Positions 36,421 through 48,474 of a stretch of 64,000 bases of DNA are shown here, piece after piece; position 1 is the stretch's first letter; each line of letters starts with the position of its first letter. Position numbers and translations under genes: made by a program. Source of the stretch: Aspidiotus rigidus (taxonomy: Eukaryota; Arthropoda; Insecta; Hemiptera; Diaspididae); assembly GCA_035079385.1 (NCBI GenBank), contig JAVHKY010000056.1, positions 2,914,001 through 2,978,000 of the forward strand, given 5' to 3'. Below the pieces are notes generated by a model. The model did no database searches and was not told the DNA's origin. It saw only the letters and a list, made by a program, of their open reading frames with translations.

Positions 36421-37375
36421 CACTGCACCCATGATCGGATAATCTGCGGTGGGGCGCAGTATTAGTTTACTGACTCTGCCATTGAAGAGGCAACTATCTG
36501 GGGTTGTAACTGAGGCGTGATGTCATAACTAGTCTTGATAATTGTGAGTCCCTGCGCCTTCTCTCCTTTTCTTGATAATTTTTTCAGATGTAGGTAGAGT
36601 GCACCACATGCACCACATTCGTAAGCCGCGCAGACGCGGTAGACTGTTGTGGTAGTGCACAGTCTTCTATGTACAGAGATTTCTTTTTTTTTTGTCTTTA
36701 GTGTAGGACTAGGATCTTTAGTGCCTTGGGACGCATTGGAGCCACCTTCACGCGGTGCGTCCTGGGCAACGGTAACAATTGGTTTGATAGCCGAGGCTCC
36801 TTAGGGTAATGGCGCGAATAAAAAATAATAACACAAAAAATCCAGATGAGATCGAGTAATAAACTTAGACAAAAAATAGAAACTTCTATTCGTAACAAAA
36901 TGTTTCTTCATACCTAATGTTTCGTTACTCTATCATGTTGGTCACTTTAGAATTCTCAGGCTGGTCCTCGATTAATATGTGCTTACCTTCGTTGTTCATT
37001 CTATAATGAAGAATTCTAATCTGTGTGAATCTTCCCCTGTGTCAGATGAGTTGAGTTAATTGTCTGATGTGAACACAAAAAAAAGTGTTGAAATAGTGGT
37101 AATTTTGAAATGGGCTTCTAATAAGGGACAGAGTTGAAATTTGAATAATTATTTCAAATATAAAATTGAGATTGCTTGTAAACTTTGTAAAAAGTAGTAT
37201 TTCAGATTTTCTTTATACCTACCGTAGCTTCGACATTCTCATCTTCCAAGTAAATTGATTAGAAATTCAATAATCTCTTGTTTGAGTTCTTGCAAGAAGT
37301 GATTTTGTGGTCAAACTCCAAACTACTATTATTATTGGTTTTGCCCAATAAATCTCTGTTTATTTTTTTTAGCAG

Positions 37376-37562
37376 ATCGAAAATTGTAGTTCAAACTGGA
37401 AGAGGTGCTTTGATTTACTTCAGACCTACGCGACACGAAGCAATCGCTGAACTATTCCGTCATTTAGGTCTACTTTTATGGTTTCTTATTATACGCAATC
37501 TCAATAGCGCATTCTTCCTGAAGATTCATAATACGTTTAATGTTGGCCGTACATCGAAATTC
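37376..37562 (+). CDS. Possible exon, gene unknown
   Basis: A frame open for 62 codons lies between an acceptor with a T-rich tract (TTTTTTTTAGCAG) and a GTAAGT donor at 37563. It is locally GC-richer than its surroundings. The peptide includes VVQTGRGALIYFRPTRHEA and a hydrophobic segment HLGLLLWFLII. The outgoing phase is 0, which matches the candidate at 38751-38818. No family is recognised. Confidence 0.25.
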
Positions 37563-38750
37563 GTAAGTTTTTTAATAATCGCGAACAAAAGCTATTTGCG
37601 ATTGAAATTAAGAAAGTTGTACCAATGGGAGCTAGTTCATTTGAAGTTTTTGATAGCGGTATTAATTAGAAAATAGTTGCATCTTTGTCGTCGACGACGG
37701 TGACGATGACGTAGGTATTTCTTCGTTGAATTTCTGTAATTAAGAAGCAGCTACCGTACAAGCAGATGAACCTTTATTGTTTTCTAATTTCTTGATGGTG
37801 ACAATGACGGCATGCTCGTACAGCCGTGAATGATCATTAGATTTAGTTGAAAACTTTCTTCATAATATAATATGCATATCGTTTTGCGGAAATTGTTCGC
37901 GTTTCTCGCTTCTTCAGCTCCTTCCTTCCTTCAACAAAAAGTATTGCGCTCCTCATCTCTTTACGTGGCGTCATTCGGAAGGTGGCGTTCGAATATTTTC
38001 GTAAGAGCAACTATCTATCGTGCGTAGGCGTACAGGGTTTTATGTAAATATTTTATTGACTCGTCAAGACGAACTTGACGAACGGTTACGTGCTCTGAAA
38101 ACGATGCACATCCAAGCACGTAAGAAGTAGCGAGCCTGCATGGTTTCTTCGTTTACACACGATTTACCAAACGACTGTAAAATATGTTACTTTTTTAGGG
38201 CCAACGCTCGTGTTAATACAGATTGCTGATAGAGGTATATGAACCTAGTGTTGCCTACTAGTAGTTGCAGTGCTACCTAGGTATATCAAAAAGTAGTCAA
38301 AATGCAATAAAAAATCAAGTCAACTGATACCTTTGTTGAATTACTTCGTAGAAAAGCGCTGCGGTGCCAGCAATGACGATAGTGTACAACACTCTATCTA
38401 AATTTTAAGTTATCGATGTTAATAAAGGGTTCTTTATCTACTAGCGTGGAATTTGTGTATTTTATTAGTGTTGTCGCTCTGTCATCTCTTTCTGCTGGTG
38501 TATGGCTGGCGTCCGAAACAACCTTTTTTTCGCCGTGCATTTATTTATTCCCTGAATGATTTTTACCTATTCAATTTATGGAATTGAAAAGAAATATAAT
38601 TTCATAAAAAAAGTTCTATTACCTATCATATTTAACATGGGAAATTATCTATATTACATGAATGTTTAGTTATTCATGTTTATGAGCCTATAAAAGTGAA
38701 GATTTATATCATTTCGATTTTAAAAATTTGGAATGTTCGTTTGTTTACAG

Positions 38751-38818
38751 AGATTGATAGTGCACGATTTTCGCTCGTGGTCATCGCCTCTTGAGAAGCT
38801 GATCATAGACCTGTACGG
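38751..38818 (+). CDS. Possible exon, gene unknown
   Basis: A 68-base segment is bounded by TTTGTTTACAG and a GTAAGT donor. Only phase 0 is open and encodes LIVHDFRSWSSPLEKLIIDL. It could follow the candidate exon ending at 37562, giving an intron of about 1.2 kb. It could equally be an untranslated 5' exon of the adenylate cyclase gene downstream on the same strand. Confidence 0.25.
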
Positions 38819-38949
38819 GTAAGTGTTTATTCTTACTTCTTTAACATCTCTCCGTTCTTCAGTCTCATATTTCTTATCTATTCGTAAAATTGACCTCTTG
38901 CGACAAAGAACTATACAATTTACTTAATTTCGAATAGCCCATTACTTAC

Positions 38950-39135
38950 GTACAATTTTGTCTCTGCTTGTTTCGACGAAAAAAATGATTATTGTAATAT
39001 TGTAAAACAGGAATTTGTAACACTCCTACTGTCAAACTGAATATTTCAGCTACTTTTAAAAAAATTTCTCCTTGAAGAGCTCTGAAACGTTTTCCCGTTG
39101 AAAAAATTGAAACAGCAGAGGATACCACAACTAAA
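38950..39135 (-). CDS. Possible exon next to the Penelope relic
   Basis: A minus-strand frame of about 60 codons (with stretches FSTGKRFRALQGEIFLKVAE and GVLQIPVLQYYNNHFF) runs into a GTAAGT donor at 38949-38944 and follows an AATTTAG acceptor near 39137. It begins directly downstream of the broken Penelope-like reverse transcriptase but does not resemble the thumb or GIY-YIG parts of that family. It may be an unrelated exon or diverged element sequence. Confidence 0.25.
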
Positions 39136-39149
39136 TTCTAGTGACGGGG

Positions 39150-39650
39150 ACGTAAATCGTCTTCTTTTTTTATACTTGTAAATTGAATGGATGTGTAATA
39201 AGAATTTAGGAAGGAAAGGAACTCTCGGAGTTCATCAGTCGTACCAATCCAGGCACATAAGACATGGTCTAGATACCTGTACCAGTAGTCTACTTTTTTT
39301 ACAAGCACATTATTGGAGTTCAAGATTTTTTTCGTCCATAGTAATCATAAAAATTTCAGCGATAAGGGGGGCTAAGGGGCGTTTCATTGGAAAGACCGTC
39401 GGTAAATTTGTAGATGGAATTGTTGAACTGAGAAATGATTCGATCCAGAGACGTTTCTAGGAGGAGGTTAAATTCCTCGGCAACCAGAGGGTGAACTTTG
39501 AAGGATGTTATCGATCCGTTGAAACATAGGAGTCAGAGGAACGTCAGAGTAGACAAACTGGTTACGTCAAATGAAACGAGAGAAACATTTGGCGAAAGAG
39601 AATGATTTTTCAATTCATGAGTCAGTTCTAAAGAATTTTCACAGCCGACT
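39150..39650 (-). pseudogene. Penelope-like element reverse transcriptase, broken
   Basis: Fragments of one reverse transcriptase appear in order on the minus strand across frame changes and a stop. At 39640-39550 are LKNHSLSPN and LVSFDVTSL, the Penelope motif A with its Asp. At 39405-39355 are NNSIYKFTDGLSNETPLSPL and IAEIFM, motif B. At 39285-39255 is YWYRYLDHVLCAW, where the usual Tyr-x-Asp-Asp reads Leu-Asp-His. At 39235-39180 is ELREFLSFLNSYYTSIQFT. The SFDVTSLFTN-type motif A together with SPLSPLLAEI-type motif B separates Penelope elements from LINEs. At least one stop after motif A and frame shifts between B and C show it is dead. No GIY-YIG endonuclease was found. Confidence 0.75.
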
Positions 39651-39799
39651 GTTCAACATTTCACGATACAATGGCTGCAGTCTGGATGCGTACAACTGGT
39701 TTGTTGAGGAAATTCACAATACCATAAGATTTTACATTTTATTGCTCCCTTCATTCATCTTATTACCTCAAAGTGCATCAATGAGAAAATGAGAAATGA

Positions 39800-41800
39800 G
39801 CGTCCGAGAAGAAATTTTTTCAAACCACGCAGTTACCTCCTTTCAGCGCTTCGAGATATTTTCAGTAACTCTGCTATTCAATCGAGTTATTTAAGAAGCT
39901 AAAATGAGGTTCTTCAAATTTCTAGAATTCTATTTTTGTTTATAAGTAAATAAAATTCAGGCTCTTCTGAAATAATTTAACATAAAAGTTGAATGGCATA
40001 AGCTTGATTACCATCCTATAGACGTAGTACGATCACCCGTAGAAAGGCACTGTGATATCTAGGACGGGATGTCGCACAGCGAAGAAAATACAATTACTTG
40101 ATAACTTTTCAAAGAAAAATTTTGTTACAAGCGTTCATTATAAGCTCATGTTGAATCATTTTCATCGAAGCAGTATGGCGCACGTGGAATTTTTCGATTA
40201 AAAGAGGGACAGATTCTTTCTTAGATTATGAAAACTTATTCATTACCGTTTTAGAGTAGTTTTCCATGACATTTGATATTGATCATCTTCTTTGAAGAAA
40301 AAGTACCCCAGTATGACGGATTAATGAGTCCTCTGTATTCTCTTTCTACTTTTTATCATTTACGTCATGAAGGGATGATGAGTTGATTGTTGCTCAGTGT
40401 AATTAGCCTACTATTTCTTATTTTCTGACCATTTCGGATATATTTGTGCAAAATTAGTTTTTTTGCGTTACTTGTACTATATGTGTATTTCCAAGTATTG
40501 TGACATTCTTTCTTGCAGATTGTGTGTATAATTGAAGTATGTGATCATTTGTGATCAACCGTGGGAGTGGATGTGAAAGCACGAATATTGAAACGCACAA
40601 CTGGTGGTCCACCGTTTTCGCGAAATTCTTGAGTAGGTAAAGAAGGAATTATAAGATCGCGTAAAAAGTGTCTCCAAGGAGTAAATTTGTTTTGTGTGTG
40701 TGTGATCAAGTTGGCGCACAATGACGTCCTAATACGTGCGTCTCGCAAGTTTCAACACAGAAAATCGCATGACTATGTAGCTATGTATATTTGTCTACAG
40801 CAGTATGTGTGTGTGGTTGCATATGTACTATTATGTACAGTGTTATTATATGCGGTATGAACCAATCGTTGTGGGAATAGTAAAGGTGAAATTGATTTCT
40901 ATAGGGGATTACCGATTGATAAGGATGAAAGCCACCACTTCTATCGTGCAACACCGTCGACGAGAAAGAGGTGAAACGTGTGTTTTTTCTCGTTACGCTC
41001 GCACGGTTACTCGACACAATATTTCTTTTTGTAGGTATACCCTGCGAAAAAGGAAAATTCTATTTTATCAAGCTCTTTTCCTCGCAATCTTTCTTTTCTT
41101 TTTCTGCTCTTTTTCCCAAATTTCTTTCATAGATTTTCCGAACTGTACGTACACGCGATATTTCAGCAGAACGAACTGTTGGTGTAAAAGAAAAATCACA
41201 TTATACACCGAGTGTGTGGTCAAGATCAATCCTTTTCTTACAAAAGAAATACATATTATGTGTATGAGGAAAGCTGCGGAAAGATATCAAAGAGTAAATT
41301 TTTATTTCTTGGTAATATGACATTCAATGTTTTCGAGCTTATAATTCCAGAAAAAACAAAATAATGCTGTACGAAGGGAGGGAAAGTGGATTATATCCGT
41401 TCTAAAAGATATACGAGAAATAAACTCTATAATATTATTTAATAGTTGAAGATAAATCGGTGGCAGTGTTTGAACGTTCAGGATTATTCGTATTAAATGC
41501 GAGAAAGACTCTTTTTTCCTTCTTCCATTTTTTTTCAACCCCTCGCCATCCTTATAATGAAGCACAAAAAAATTAACGCGCGATTTTAAGAGAGTTGTGG
41601 ACCAGTGTAGAAAAGGAGAAAAATCGGTTAAAGAGAGAAACAAATTCATTTAACGCTGGGAATAGCCCGAAGTAGGGTGAAAATGTCTAATGAAACGTGG
41701 TAAATGTGTTCCATGAAACTCCGACAACCGGAAGTAACTGAGAATTGAAAATACGAACTTCGGAGATGACGCAGTCTGAGACGTGCTAAAATGAATATTC
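39800..41800. other. No recognisable gene
   Basis: A + strand frame of 171 codons (40805-41320) is the longest here. Its composition (Tyr/Cys/Phe-rich) and overlap with an open minus frame suggest chance. No motifs were seen. Confidence 0.4.
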
Positions 41801-41834
41801 TACATAATTGGACTGTGGAGCGGCCTTATTTCAG

Positions 41835-41990
41835 CTGTGTTGTGATGACCTGTTTATTTTATTATATAGAGTCAGAGGTATGAAAAACAGAAACTTGAAG
41901 AAAAAACGAGTATTCGAATGCTGGCAGAGTGTCTCTATTTATTTCTTGAATTTACAATTTCATCTTTGTAAAATAACGCATACGAAATGC
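41835..41990 (+). CDS. Possible exon, gene unknown
   Basis: A segment of 52 codons, phase 0 on both sides, lies between CCTTATTTCAG and a GTAAGT donor. It encodes GMKNRNLKKKRVFECWQSVS followed by a hydrophobic stretch. It has several cysteines but no family signature. Confidence 0.2.
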
Positions 41991-41999
41991 GTAAGTCAA

Positions 42000-44900
42000 A
42001 AGATATGAAATTGATTAACAATACATACATTTTTGTAACGTACTACACCGGTTTATATTAACAAAATAAATTGTGATTAGAAGAGGCACAACAACTTATC
42101 AATGAAAATGAAACACTTGACAAACCGTCTATTGAAAAAATGAAGGTTTCTTGCCACTCTTATTATCTTTAACCTTCAAAATTGTATGACCCCATCGGCT
42201 GCTTCTCAGACGGCTTCGAATTGGGGCTTAAAACGGGCTATGTGTATCCATTTAGGACTCCGTTACCTCTTTCTTAGGGAAAATTTCTGTCTCTATTTTA
42301 TTCATTACTTCAGTAACATCATCTACTATTTCTGTTCAACTTTTGCACAAAAAGCGTGACGGTTTTGCGCATTGAAAACAGCACGCGAAGTGGCGTTTCC
42401 CGTCGCAGCACTAAATAGTGCAAGAAGTTGTAAACTTTGCGTACATTTGCAGTACGAAAAATTTTTTCATTACTGATATAAAAAGTACTTTACGGTATTG
42501 TTTCTCTCGTTCATTCGTTGAACAAAGTGTCGTAAGCGGCTACCTGTTCTTGCAAATTACGGCCTTCACGTTACAGCTCATGGAAATCGGTTGCTTTGTG
42601 TACTAGCCGCGTGTCTTTTACTATATATCTGATCTCTCCCCAACTTCCTGGTTCCAACTGAGTATTATCTGACTCCCTTTTCTCTCACGCATTCTTACAT
42701 GATCCCTACCCAAAGAAATTCGTCATTCAAGGTACCGCGTTGTTCTCCGCACTCTCTCGTCTGTCAGATCATCAGTTGCTGACATTTGAGTTTCTAATCT
42801 CTGGAAAATAGAAATGTGCTGGTAGAAATTGTGCTTCACCCTCTAAAATTTAGCTTCCTGGTTGGTCTTTTGAAAAAACTCTAAAAAAACACCAAACAAT
42901 CGAACGGTTCTGTCAAACAAGAAAATTATACCATGACCCTTTCATAATCTCTCGTCTTGAAATTGGTCACCTTGTTTCACTCATTTCTATCTTTCATATC
43001 ATCGTTGACAAATCAAATATTAAAAATCTATTTTTTTATCTATCCGATTTTTTTCCCCTTGCACGTTCGCTTTACAAAAATCTCCTTACGTTACCATTTA
43101 AATTGTATTTATGGCGGATTCGACACGGTCCCCTGTCGACTACATACGGTAAAGCTCAGATATATATGAAGCCAAATAAAAATTTTTCGATGACGCGATA
43201 TAACGGACTTTTCACGAAAGTGTAATCTTCTGATTATAAGAAGGTATGCAACACAACTCATTTTGTATATTCGCCATTTTATGTATTATTATAGTTGTTT
43301 AATTTTTTTTTTTCTTTTCTAATGTTAGGCACGTACGTTGATGACGACTAGAGCGCTGTACACTTTGTAGTTTTCATTCGACAAATATTTTCTCTTCGTC
43401 GACCGCTGGTCTCATTTCACCTAGTAACCCTGACGTAAATACATATATAGGATGAAATTTTTAGAATTACGCGTGCGTTATAATATGAACGGAACCATAA
43501 CAGAACACAAAAGGAATTGATAATGGAAAGAAAAACAAAAAGACAGAAAGACAGTCTTCGTGGGCGTGGTATTCCTCATTGAGAAAAGTTCTGACGACAT
43601 CAACTTCTTGAAGATGTAATTCCAATATGCAGAACGATATAATGATTGAATTACGTCGTGTTATTCATTTTATCGTGAACTCTTGCAGACTGCTAATGAA
43701 ATCCCCATATTTTATCCTTCTCTTAACTCGGGAGGCTGCTCCACAATGGAAAAGATTCGTCCCCACCTTTATCAAAGAGTGGAGTCTACATGCTAAGTTG
43801 CCGTGATTGCCCTTTACTGTACGTTGGCGCAATCGGAATGCTATCCCTCGTCAGAATCACCTGTCGTACAATAATTACACTAAATCCGTTATAGTCTTTA
43901 CTAAACACCTGTTGGAAGGATCTCACCTGGCTGAAGATGAGGTGATCCTTCTCATCGCCGTCGTCTCGTGCATTCGATCCAATCTGAAATTCTCGTTAGA
44001 GGAGAGAGAAATAAATAATAGCTACGTCAATTCAACGTGCTAAATACTGTCGTAATTGAATTTCATTGTCTACTTGATGGAATCCTGTCAGTAGATTATC
44101 ACAAAATTCAATATACGAGTACTTGAGTAATATCGTGCTTACATAAACTGCAATTACATATCTATATTATAGTTTATAGTTTTTTCAGTGAATCAACTAA
44201 CTACATGATAACTTATTCTGCTATGTAATATGTTTTGTCTCGCTTTAGGCAAATAACTCCCTGGTGGATGAAATTGTTTGTCAAAGAAGTGAAAATATAT
44301 ACGACTAAGTACCTAATAAGTTGACTAAAGCGAAGGAAAAAGCTATTTAATAAAGTTTACTCCAAGGTGAATAAAGAAACTTCCCTTGAGAATGAAACAC
44401 TAGGAAAAGAAGAGGAAGGCGAAACTAAGAAAATGTGAATTAAAAGGAAGTCGCGTTTCAAAAGTTTTATACACTGTACTTATTGAGAATTTGTAAACAT
44501 GTTGGATTTATCGCAGGTTCTCTTGGAGTGAAATGCATGTGTACTTCAAATAGATTTTTGTGTACTGCTATGCAAATATAAGTATAGATGTGATCTTGTG
44601 AACGATCTTCTGTTAATAAATGTTCTGAAAGCAGGACCCGTACTCGTACACACTTGCTAAGTGGATACATCCTTATTTCTTCAGTTTGAACGTACCACGA
44701 GGTAAACAACGAGCACCTTGTTGCTAGAGGTGTCAGAATATCAATTAACTTGTTGATTGGTTCCAAATCTAGGTTAAATTATTATCTATCACAAATCTTG
44801 AGTTGCAAATTGGCGATCTATGATCCCTAATAAGATAATTTTTTTGTTTCTCTGCTTTTTGATCCGCGGTCATTTAACGAACTGTAACGAGATAATATTC

Positions 44901-45765
44901 GAATTTTCATGTTTCGTACTCGTATTGAACGAATCAAATACCAATAAAGTTGTCGAACGTTTCATTTATGCTCCACCTTTTTTTCTTTCTTTTACCATTG
45001 TTTCAAGTTAGGTGTTGCCGCTGCAACGTGTTTCTCTTGATGTTATCTCCATTATGAATACCTCATCTATGATGTCAGGTTTTACTATTTCGGTTCTACC
45101 TCTTTCTGAAGAACCGCCGTGGTGTAAAATATCTTTTTTATAATACATGAAGCGAAAGTGCTGCGTATAGTGTTCGTTTTTCGTAGCGAAACATGCCGTT
45201 ATCAGAACCGTGGCGAAAATGTTTTACCAGTGGCGAAAATCAAGTCAGTGGGCGTTCGAAGAATTTGTCAACATTCTTTTTGAACGACAAGCAATTTAAA
45301 TTGCAGGCCTAAGTGTTCCTTTCATTACATGTATTATAAAAAGTACTGTTTGTACTATTTTTCATCAGAAAGTCGGTGCAGTAAGTCGTTCATTTTCTTG
45401 TAGCTTAATGGTGACAGCGTTGAATTATCAATATTCGAGTCGGCTCTTGTGATGCACTCATCGGTACGTGCGTTACGGATCGGCTGCACTGCGATGATGA
45501 ACATGTTGCCGATCCGGTTTGCCGTTTTTGAAAGTAGGCAACCTTAAAAAGAAGTGATACAACGTAAATTTCTAGTCTCAATAGCTTTTTTATTTAAATA
45601 TATGTGAAAAACTATTAGTTCTTACGTAATTTTCAGTCTTCCGCCGAAAAAGAAAAAAAAGAATCGAAAATATCCATAAAATAAGCCTGCAATCAATTGG
45701 AAATTGAGTTACTAGACCAAAATTATGAAATTTGACCCCATACTTTTGAAAAAATAATACTGTCG
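42000..45765. other. No recognisable gene
   Basis: Only short frames. A tRNA-like word pair at about 45405-45460 was considered and rejected. Confidence 0.45.
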
Positions 45766-45864
45766 TAATTTGTCATTTTTTCCCCTCCTCTTTCACCTTG
45801 AATATGTTGTCGACGATCCCGTGTACATGATCGTCCAATATCCAAAATACAAATACAGAAAAAT

Positions 45865-46143
45865 GGGTCTGGAAGGAAGATGTTTTCAAATACTTTTCTG
45901 GATGATATGCGCGAATTATTTTTCGTACATATCATCGGCAATTCTGCATGGAAGCAGTGCTAATGTTGAAAGACAGACGGTATCGGCATTACTTGTACTT
46001 TCTCCTCAAATTGGCTCTGACTTCTATTTGAGGTTTCTCATCAACTATTCATTTTTTCACTGTCAAATTTTCGCATCAGATAATTGTATGTACATGTTTG
46101 GTGTATTGGTAAACCCTTTTGAAGTTTTAAATAAATTGAAGTG
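45865..46143 (+). CDS. Open frame with a hydrophobic, receptor-like C-terminus
   Basis: This is the distal part of a 124-codon open frame (45770-46144) whose first codon is not ATG. The segment NVERQTVSALLVLSPQIGSD, followed by a hydrophobic Phe/Cys-rich stretch, vaguely recalls the last transmembrane region of insect gustatory receptors, but the diagnostic TYxxxxxQF ending is absent. A GTAAAC donor-like site falls at about 46112. It could be a chemoreceptor fragment or chance. Confidence 0.2.
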
Positions 46144-46292
46144 ATTTTGGAGGAAATACATGAAGAAAAATTCGATATTCCAGGAAATCTGAAATTTTTC
46201 CATTAGCCTAAGTGTAATTTGAAACCTTTTAAACTTTGAGAAAATTTACTGATTTCTCTTTTGGTCACCACCTTTCCGCATATTGTACTTAC

Positions 46293-46495
46293 CTTTTTCC
46301 ACTATTTGGAAAGTCCTTTAAATATAGAATTGAATGAACTATAATATCTGCGGTAGTATTGGAAAAGAGACCCAGAAATTCATCCTCCGTAGTCGCCCGT
46401 CCCATATTAATGCTAAAAAAATTTTCCTCTTCATATGACAATTTGGTTTCCATGTCATAATGAATAATAATCGCGCAAAATGTCGAAAAGCACAT
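46293..46495 (-). CDS. Possible first coding exon, gene unknown
   Basis: A minus-strand ATG (46495-46493), with an in-frame TAG five codons upstream, opens a frame of 67 codons that reaches a strong donor (AAAAAG/GTAAGTAC at 46292-46287). The peptide is acidic and polar, with NMGRATTEDEFLGLFSNTTA and IVHSILYLKDFPNSGK, and reads like real protein. No family is recognised and no second exon was identified. Confidence 0.3.
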
Positions 46496-46499
46496 GCAA

Positions 46500-47895
46500 T
46501 AAAGTTTCTATGTGTATTTGACTACGTTTTCGTAACGCGAATGTTGTGAGGGGGATTTATCGGTTTGTAACAACCTTGGTTCACAAAGTCTGTAACGTAT
46601 GTTTATTCGTATGTTTAGTGTTTACTTTTCAAGAGCTTCTCTACTTTTCCTTGGCGCAAAATCCAGGGTCCGTCATCCTCGAGTTTAATTTATTAGAAAA
46701 CGTGTGCAAAACGTTTTGGGGATTATTCTAAACCTATTTCGTATCACTCCAGCGTTTTATTACGTATAATTCGCGTATCGAGGACAGCCGCTTTCTTGGG
46801 TACTACTCGCTCGTTTTTTCAATCTCTTTTTATAGTGCACTTCTCGATATTATTCACTAGCTCAGTAAATTTGATTACGACGGTAGTTCAGTTTTACGTA
46901 CTGTCTGTCTCTCGACCTTGTATAACTATTTGGTACTTACTTGATACGTAGATAGGATTAGCGATCACCTCTTCATTACAAGGTAAAAATCTCATAACGA
47001 CGTCAAGCTAATATGAGTAACTACTGTAGTAGTATAAAGGCGTTGAGAGAAACATTCGATATTGAAAAATTATTGTTTTGTAGTAGTAGTTGTAAATCTT
47101 TACCGAATCTGAAGCGCTACCTACGCTATTCGGCGTCATTACTTAGAATAATAAAGGGATATTTGCTCAAGAAATTTCTTCGGTGACCGAGATTTTTGAT
47201 ATCGAATGTTGCTTTATACAGTTGGTTATTTGTTCGTAGTTTTCCGCGAAAGGCTGAACTGTCAGCTTTCTTTCAATTACAGGAGCGGATTTTCACTAAC
47301 GAGGCGTAGTGTTTGTCAACGTTTTGCAAACACAACAAGTCTGTCGATAGAATTCTCCTCTTTTTTTTCTTTTCTTTTTCTACCCGGAGAACATATTAAT
47401 CGAGCCAACGAAAAAGATCGAAGCAAATTAATTTTACAGGCGCAGAAAGTCTTAAGTTTCAACTAGCCCGCGGTCATGAATTAGACGTTTGCTTTCCAAC
47501 TCTCTCAAATATTCAACCTCTTTATTTTTCTGATTTAAATTTGAACCTAAAATATTTGCTAAATTTTTCGATTTTAAAGCAAAATTAGGCAGTTTCTTTC
47601 TAATTTTTCATCAAAGTCAAATCACCAAATACTTATTTTCTTGTATTCAAATTCTTTCATTTTCCACCCTTTTTTTAATGCTGTATTTTCAATTCATTCC
47701 AGTTCAGTTTTCAGTTTATTCATTAAAACCACTAAAATTCTTCAAGTTGCCGTGCTTAATATTACACTTATTTTGAGAGCCTTAAAATGATTATTTTCTC
47801 ATAATTATCAGTCAAGTCGAATTAGAGGATCTTTTAATTTTTGTATGAACTTTTTATTAATTTCTTCCCAACTTATGACGATATCGCAGATCCGT
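46500..47895. other. No recognisable gene
   Basis: AT-rich sequence with short frames only. Confidence 0.5.
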
Positions 47896-48474
47896 TCTCG
47901 GTATACCAGGACGGGTCCAAAACACCACTAGAATGTCTCCTAAATTACTACTAAAACCACAGTTCCAAAGATTTCATAAATTCCTAAGCAGAAATATTTT
48001 TTATTTATGCTGGAAAAAGCACGAATTTTCATAGTTTTTTCCAACTATTTTACAAGGAACGCAGACGTCCAGGCAAAAATACAATATTTTGAACGCGAAT
48101 ATTTAACAATATTTTGAAACAAAAAGTCGGCTTTTTCTCTTGAGATTCATCAACATGACAAGCACTACAAATATCAATTTTTCACCTAAATTAGCTTTAT
48201 TTTTCTTCATCTTTTTACTGCTTCAAAAATCCAAGAGTACCCGTTTTTCATAATAATATCTCAAAATTAATTTCTCATTCTTTAATTTGGTGTCGCAAGA
48301 CAAGCTTGTTTCTCGCAAGTGAGTCAATATATAACTTTTCTGTGTTTTTCACCTTCTGAAACAAGCAGTTTTGTACAGAGTGAGTTTTCCAGCTGAGGCT
48401 AAGCAAACAAAGAATTCTATTGTTAAGATCAGAAATAAAAATAAAAGAATGGGACAATAAATTTTGAGATATTA

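Noticed and set aside
39191..39460. 89-codon + strand frame
   Set aside because: It is antisense to the Penelope-like reverse transcriptase motifs B to D.
40805..41320. 171-codon + strand open frame
   Set aside because: It has no motif, biased Tyr/Phe/Cys content and an overlapping open minus frame, and lacks convincing splice or start context.
45395..45470. tRNA-like words (TAGCTTAATGGTGACA followed by ATTCGAGTCGGCTC)
   Set aside because: The two boxes are about 32 bases apart rather than about 44, no acceptor stem pairs, and the variable and anticodon arms do not fold. It may be chance or an old tRNA-derived repeat.
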